From Campylobacterota bacterium (GTDB lineage: Bacteria > Campylobacterota > Campylobacteria > Campylobacterales > SZUA-545), in NCBI GenBank assembly GCA_003561815.1, contig PWVP01000081.1:1-17672 (forward strand): a DNA stretch of 17,672 bases. The letters run 5' to 3'. A model generated the notes under the pieces. The model saw nothing but the letters and a program-made list of their open reading frames with translations. It ran no database searches and was not told the DNA's origin. Of this stretch, positions 14,130 to 17,672 are shown one piece after another. Position numbers and translations under genes: made by a program. Every line of letters begins with the position of its first letter. The first letter of the stretch is position 1.

Positions 14130-14513
14130 CTATCGGGCCGTTTTGGGGCGGGCGACGCGGGCCATGGTCTCTTTGAGGTTCTCTTTATCGATCGGCTTGG
14201 TTAAAAAGGCGTCCGCTTCGGGCACCTCGTGTGCCTCGTCATTAAAGGCGGTGGCCACAATCACCGGCAGGCGGGGGAAGCGGGCCTTGAGAATGCGCAC
14301 CAGCTCCATCCCGCTTAACCGGGGCATCTCCAGATCGGTGATGACGAGATCGGGCTGGGTCGCCTCGATCATCTCCAAAGCCGCCTGCCCATCCTCAGCG
14401 CTGCGCACCTCTTTACAAAAGCGGCTGAGAATCATCGCCCAGCTCTCACGGGTGATCTCATCATCTTCGGCCAGAAGAACACTCTGCTCTTTTAGCGCCT
14501 CTATCTCAATCAT
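14130..14513 (-). CDS. single-domain response regulator (CheY-like), receiver B
   Basis: A stand-alone receiver of 127 residues with D17/D18, D60 (VITDLEMP), T88 and K106 intact and no output domain. The ATG overlaps the stop of HK2 in an ATGA junction (4 nt), and its ribosome binding site (AAGGGGGGAG) lies in the last HK2 codons. That coupling makes HK2 its likely cognate kinase. It is a paralogue of receiver A with the same spacing of all active-site residues. Confidence 0.94.
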   Translation of the reverse strand: MIEIEALKEQSVLLAEDDEITRESWAMILSRFCKEVRSAEDGQAALEMIEATQPDLVITDLEMPRLSGMELVRILKARFPRLPVIVATAFNDEAHEVPEADAFLTKPIDKENLKETMARVARPKTAR

Positions 14514-17014
14514 TCTCCCCCCTTATAAAGTGGTAATTTGATCGTAAAACACGCTCCCTCCTGGGTGTTGGCGGCCTCGATCGTACCGTGCATCCGCTGC
14601 AGAATCGTCGCAGAGAGCGAAAGCCCGATACCGGTTCCCTTCTCTCCCTTGGTGGTGGTAAAGGGGATAAAGAGCTTATCGGGCAGCAGGTGCTCGGCGA
14701 TGCCGCCGCCATTATCCTCAAAGCGCAGCAGCGCCCACCCGGACGCTTCGGTGAGGGTGATGGTGATCTCCGGCGCTTTGTGGCTGCGCTCTAAGAGCAC
14801 CTCTTTGGCGTTGTTGACGATATTGAGCACCACCTGACGGAACTCACCGGCTTTGCCCATTACCCGCAGATGGGGTTTGAGATCCAGTCCGATAGCCACA
14901 TCGTGGCGCGAAAGCTGGGCGCTGAGCAGATTGACGATCTGCTCAATCTCCTCTTTGAGATCAAAGGGCTCTTCGCGGGTGTTGGGCTTGTAGAAGTTGC
15001 GGAAATCATCCACGGTGCGGCTCATGAAGCGCACCTGATCGAGAATCTTGTCCACCAGCCGATCGCACTCCTCGATGCTTAGCTCATCGAAGTGGCGCGT
15101 ATCGCCGATATCCTGCGCGATCAGGCCGATGGCGTTAAGCGGCTGCTTCCACTGGTGGGCGATAGCGCCAATCATGCTGCCCAGCTCGGCGAGCTTGGTC
15201 TGCTGCATCAAAACCGCCTGCTGCATCTGCCGCTCATCGCGCAGCTGCTTGATCTCGCTGATATCCCGCCACATCATCAGCATCTGCTCGCTCGCCTCCC
15301 CCTCAAAGGGGGCGAGCAGAATCTCCAGCTCCACCTCATGACCCTGCTCGCTGCGGCAGACCCACTCAAACTGCTCGGTGCGTCCATCTCTCACCCGCCC
15401 AAAGACCTGCTCAAGGATGCGATCGCTAAAGAGCCCGGTCTCTGGCTGAATGGGCAAAGAGAGATCGAGCAGTGTGCGCCCAAGCAGCGCTTTAGGGGTG
15501 GTCTCGATCATCTTCGCCGCTGACTGATTGGCGTGGATAAAGCGCCCTTGACAATCGAGCAGCAGCACCCCCTCGGGCGAGTGTTCGAAGATGGCCGCGT
15601 AGAGCCGCTCGCTTTTGATGCGCGCTTTTAGCTCGCTCTCGACCTCCTGGCGGAGTGTCTCGTTGAGGGTTTTAATCTGCGCCTCCATCCGTTTGCGCTC
15701 ACTGATATCCACCAGGTAGCCATGCCAGAGGGTTCCCCCCTCCTCGGTGCGCTGGGGGGTGGCGCGCCCCTCGACCCAGCGGGTATGGCTCTCTGGCGTG
15801 AGGATGCGGTACTCCGTGTGCCAGAGGGTGAGCTGATCGGCTGAGCGGGCGATCGTCTCCTCCACCCTAGCACGATCGTCAGGGTGGATCAGCGCTAAAA
15901 AGCGCCCCCCCTCCTGGCTGAGCGCCTGAGCAGAGAGGCCGCACACCTTCCAGGCCGCCTGGCTGGCGTAGCTTAGGCGGGTGTGGCCTGTGCTGTCGCG
16001 TTCGAGCTGATAGAGCATCCCCGGCAGGTTGCGGCTGATGTGTTCAATCTGCTGAAGCGTTTTGGTGTGCGCCTCGCGGTGCTGTCGGCTGCGGACCTCT
16101 CCGGCGTGCAGACGGCGGATAAACCACCCCGAACCCAGAGCGGCTAGTAGCCACACCAGAAACGCCCCACCGGCCAAAAGAAGCGCACTCTGGCGGGTGG
16201 GGGTCATATCCACGGTGCCCGCTGCGATGAGATCGTAGCCCTTAATCGGCTCCAGGGCGATGGTGCGGGGGCGGCCATCATCGGCGCTGGCGATAAAAAA
16301 GCGCTGCGCTAAAAGGGGATCGGAGTGAAAGTCGATCGCCGCCAGACTGCTGGAGGGGCGACCGGTCCAGGGGGTCTTCTCCAGCGGGTGGCGCAGGATA
16401 AAGCGGCCATCGGTGTGCAGCAGGCTTGCGCTTCGCAAACCCCGCTCAAAGAGCCCCTCAAAGCTCTGGTGCAGCTTGTCGGTATCAAAGATCGCCACCC
16501 CGGCACCGACTAAGCGATCGTCGCTATCATACACCCCGACGGAGAGGGCGAAAAACCAGGTCTCTTCATGGACGCGCGAGAGGGTAGGGGGTGAGACGAA
16601 GCGGCGGTGCGTGCCCGCCTTTAGGGCGCGAAAGTAGTCGCGATCGCTCACATCCGGCGGCACGCCTTCGCCGCTCCAGAGGACGATGCGCCCCGTCTCA
16701 TCCAAAATCAGCAGATCCAGAAGCCACGGGGTGTGTCGGTGGTGCTGCGCTAAAAGCCGCTCAATCGTGTCGCTCTCTTCATCGTAGAGCAGGTGGGCCT
16801 GAGCGCTGTGCGCAATCAGCCGCTCGCTCTCTTTGAGGATGTGGCGGCTCATGAGTGCGTAGCTTTTTGCCGACTCCTGGGCAAGCACCTCGGCGCGCTC
16901 ATACGCGAGCTTAAAGTGCGCATACCACGCCCCCGCCAGCACGGCGCCGCCCAGGATTAACAAAACAGCCCACCACCCCCATCTACGGGGCGCGCTTATC
17001 TCGTCCACTCTCAC
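14510..17014 (-). CDS. Cache-PAS-PAS sensor histidine kinase (HK2)
   Basis: 834 residues: TM1 (about 13-33), a periplasmic dCache-like sensor (about 38-270, with DRDYFRALKAG and a second lobe near HTDGRFILRHP), TM2 (about 275-298), PAS-3-like (about 330-450), a coiled coil, a second PAS (about 485-600), HisKA with His620 in AIAHQWKQPLN, and HATPase_c with NIVNNAKEVL, FEDNGGGI and GTGIGLSL all canonical. dCache domains bind small ligands such as amino or organic acids; the ligand here cannot be read. The first GTG (17014) sits against its own Shine-Dalgarno. A second GTG at 17008 has AGAGG at better spacing and may be the true start. It overlaps receiver B. Confidence 0.93.
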   Translation of the reverse strand: MRVDEISAPRRWGWWAVLLILGGAVLAGAWYAHFKLAYERAEVLAQESAKSYALMSRHILKESERLIAHSAQAHLLYDEESDTIERLLAQHHRHTPWLLDLLILDETGRIVLWSGEGVPPDVSDRDYFRALKAGTHRRFVSPPTLSRVHEETWFFALSVGVYDSDDRLVGAGVAIFDTDKLHQSFEGLFERGLRSASLLHTDGRFILRHPLEKTPWTGRPSSSLAAIDFHSDPLLAQRFFIASADDGRPRTIALEPIKGYDLIAAGTVDMTPTRQSALLLAGGAFLVWLLAALGSGWFIRRLHAGEVRSRQHREAHTKTLQQIEHISRNLPGMLYQLERDSTGHTRLSYASQAAWKVCGLSAQALSQEGGRFLALIHPDDRARVEETIARSADQLTLWHTEYRILTPESHTRWVEGRATPQRTEEGGTLWHGYLVDISERKRMEAQIKTLNETLRQEVESELKARIKSERLYAAIFEHSPEGVLLLDCQGRFIHANQSAAKMIETTPKALLGRTLLDLSLPIQPETGLFSDRILEQVFGRVRDGRTEQFEWVCRSEQGHEVELEILLAPFEGEASEQMLMMWRDISEIKQLRDERQMQQAVLMQQTKLAELGSMIGAIAHQWKQPLNAIGLIAQDIGDTRHFDELSIEECDRLVDKILDQVRFMSRTVDDFRNFYKPNTREEPFDLKEEIEQIVNLLSAQLSRHDVAIGLDLKPHLRVMGKAGEFRQVVLNIVNNAKEVLLERSHKAPEITITLTEASGWALLRFEDNGGGIAEHLLPDKLFIPFTTTKGEKGTGIGLSLSATILQRMHGTIEAANTQEGACFTIKLPLYKGGE

Positions 17015-17036
17015 CTCTATGTTGTTGATCGCTCTT

Positions 17037-17042
17037 ATTATA
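17037..17042 (-). promoter_or_regulatory. candidate internal -10 ahead of HK2
   Basis: A perfect TATAAT on the minus strand overlaps the stop codon of HK3 and lies 23-28 nt before the HK2 start. It could give HK2 its own transcript. There is no clear -35, and the site may be chance. Confidence 0.3.
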
Positions 17043-17672
17043 GCGTGGATTGTGTCGCGATCGGCAGCGCGAGGGTAAAGCGCGCGCCGTTGGCGTGGTT
17101 TTCGGCCAGAAGCTGACCGCCCATCTTCTCTTCGATAATGGTCTTGGCCAAAGAGAGACCGATGCCGGTTCCCGCCTCACCCTTGGTTGAGACCATCGGC
17201 TCAAAGATCTTATCGGGAAGCAGATCGGCAGGGATCCCTCCGCCATTATCCTCAAAGCAGATCACCGCCTGCTCACCCTCTTGCTGGGCGGTGATGGTGA
17301 TGGCCGGTTCGGCGATCTGGTTTTCGATCAGCGCCTCTTTGGCGTTGTTGATCAGGTTGAGCGCTACCTGCTTAAACTCATTGGGGAAGCCGACGACACT
17401 CAGTCCCGCCTCGCCGGTGAGGGTGACATCGATATGGCTCTTGTGCAGCTGGGCGCTTAGAAGCTCGATCACCTGCTCACAGGCGGCTTTGGGGTCAAAC
17501 GGCTCTTTCTGGCGGGCGGGTTTGTAGAAGTTTCTAAAATCATCCACCGTCTGGGACATGAAGCGCACCTGCTTGAGGATCTTATCGCTCTCGCGCACCA
17601 GCTCGTCACGATCGAGCTCGTCGTAATCAAAAGCGTCCACCAGCCCCTGGGTGATGAGGCTCACGGCGTTGA
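17038..17672 (-). CDS. sensor histidine kinase HK3, N-terminus outside window
   Basis: Only the kinase C-terminus is visible. The frame runs open off the window end, reading LNAVSLITQGL right after where the H-box AHQWKQP should lie; the ATG at 17664 is internal. Then come QVRFMSQTVDDFRNFYKP and a full HATPase_c with NLINNAKEAL, FEDNGGGIP and GTGIGLSLAK. This part closely parallels HK2, which points to gene duplication. It ends at TAA 17038, 23 nt before HK2, in the same direction. Sensor domains and any partner lie outside. Confidence 0.92.
   Translation of the reverse strand, partial: NAVSLITQGLVDAFDYDELDRDELVRESDKILKQVRFMSQTVDDFRNFYKPARQKEPFDPKAACEQVIELLSAQLHKSHIDVTLTGEAGLSVVGFPNEFKQVALNLINNAKEALIENQIAEPAITITAQQEGEQAVICFEDNGGGIPADLLPDKIFEPMVSTKGEAGTGIGLSLAKTIIEEKMGGQLLAENHANGARFTLALPIATQSTL

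Noticed and set aside
1..17672. CRISPR arrays, insertion sequences, rRNA genes
   Set aside because: No regularly spaced repeats, transposase motifs with terminal inverted repeats, or rRNA sequence could be found.

Overview
The window reads as chromosomal DNA of a GC-rich (by eye high-fifties % GC) member of the Campylobacterota (former Epsilonproteobacteria). The gene orders fabF-accA, thrS-infC-rpmI-rplT and glmM-lspA opposite rpsT-prfA are characteristic of that phylum. The ThrRS, IF3, AccA and GlmM sequences match their Campylobacterota forms, for example the short N-terminus of ThrRS and RYSGTE in GlmM. So do the histidine kinases with AHQW(R/K)QPLN H-boxes. No genus can be fixed from the sequence alone.

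Layout. (1) 1-2074, plus strand: the 3' part of fabF (cut by the window start) and accA, consecutive fatty-acid synthesis genes. (2) 2165-5366, minus strand: a translation operon read tRNA-Val, thrS, infC, rpmI, rplT, closed by a good intrinsic terminator. It has a stack of hairpins between rpmI and rplT. (3) 5367-7067: a toxin-antitoxin patch that looks less GC-rich than its surroundings. It holds an intact MntA-HepT pair (MNT/HEPN), an antitoxin next to a frameshifted and truncated PIN toxin, an orphan addiction-module antitoxin (PF09720-like), and a 41-codon minus-strand ORF of unknown meaning. (4) 7068-8853, minus: glmM-lspA, overlapping. (5) 8945-10278, plus: rpsT-prfA, divergent from glmM. 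(6) 10286-17672, minus: a signalling cluster read HK3 (cut by the window end), HK2, receiver, receiver, GGDEF-EAL protein, HK1.

How the parts work together. Regions 1, 2, 4 and 5 are housekeeping: fatty-acid elongation, translation, peptidoglycan precursor synthesis and lipoprotein maturation. Region 6 looks like a multi-kinase phosphorelay. Its two receivers have no output domain, and the only effector-like protein is a membrane protein with an Aer-like PAS, a degenerate GGDEF (HGDRF) and an apparently complete EAL phosphodiesterase site. The reasonable inference is that the cluster lowers c-di-GMP in response to redox and periplasmic ligand signals.

Notable oddities: the tRNA-Val(GAC) has C at position 33 instead of the near-universal U; the palindrome GCGATCGC (the cyanobacterial HIP1 octamer) is strongly over-represented; five genes start with TTG; and the PIN toxin is broken at a G5 run and then reads in one open frame into the next antitoxin. 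No CRISPR array, insertion sequence or rRNA was seen. No stretch longer than about 180 bases lacks a gene.
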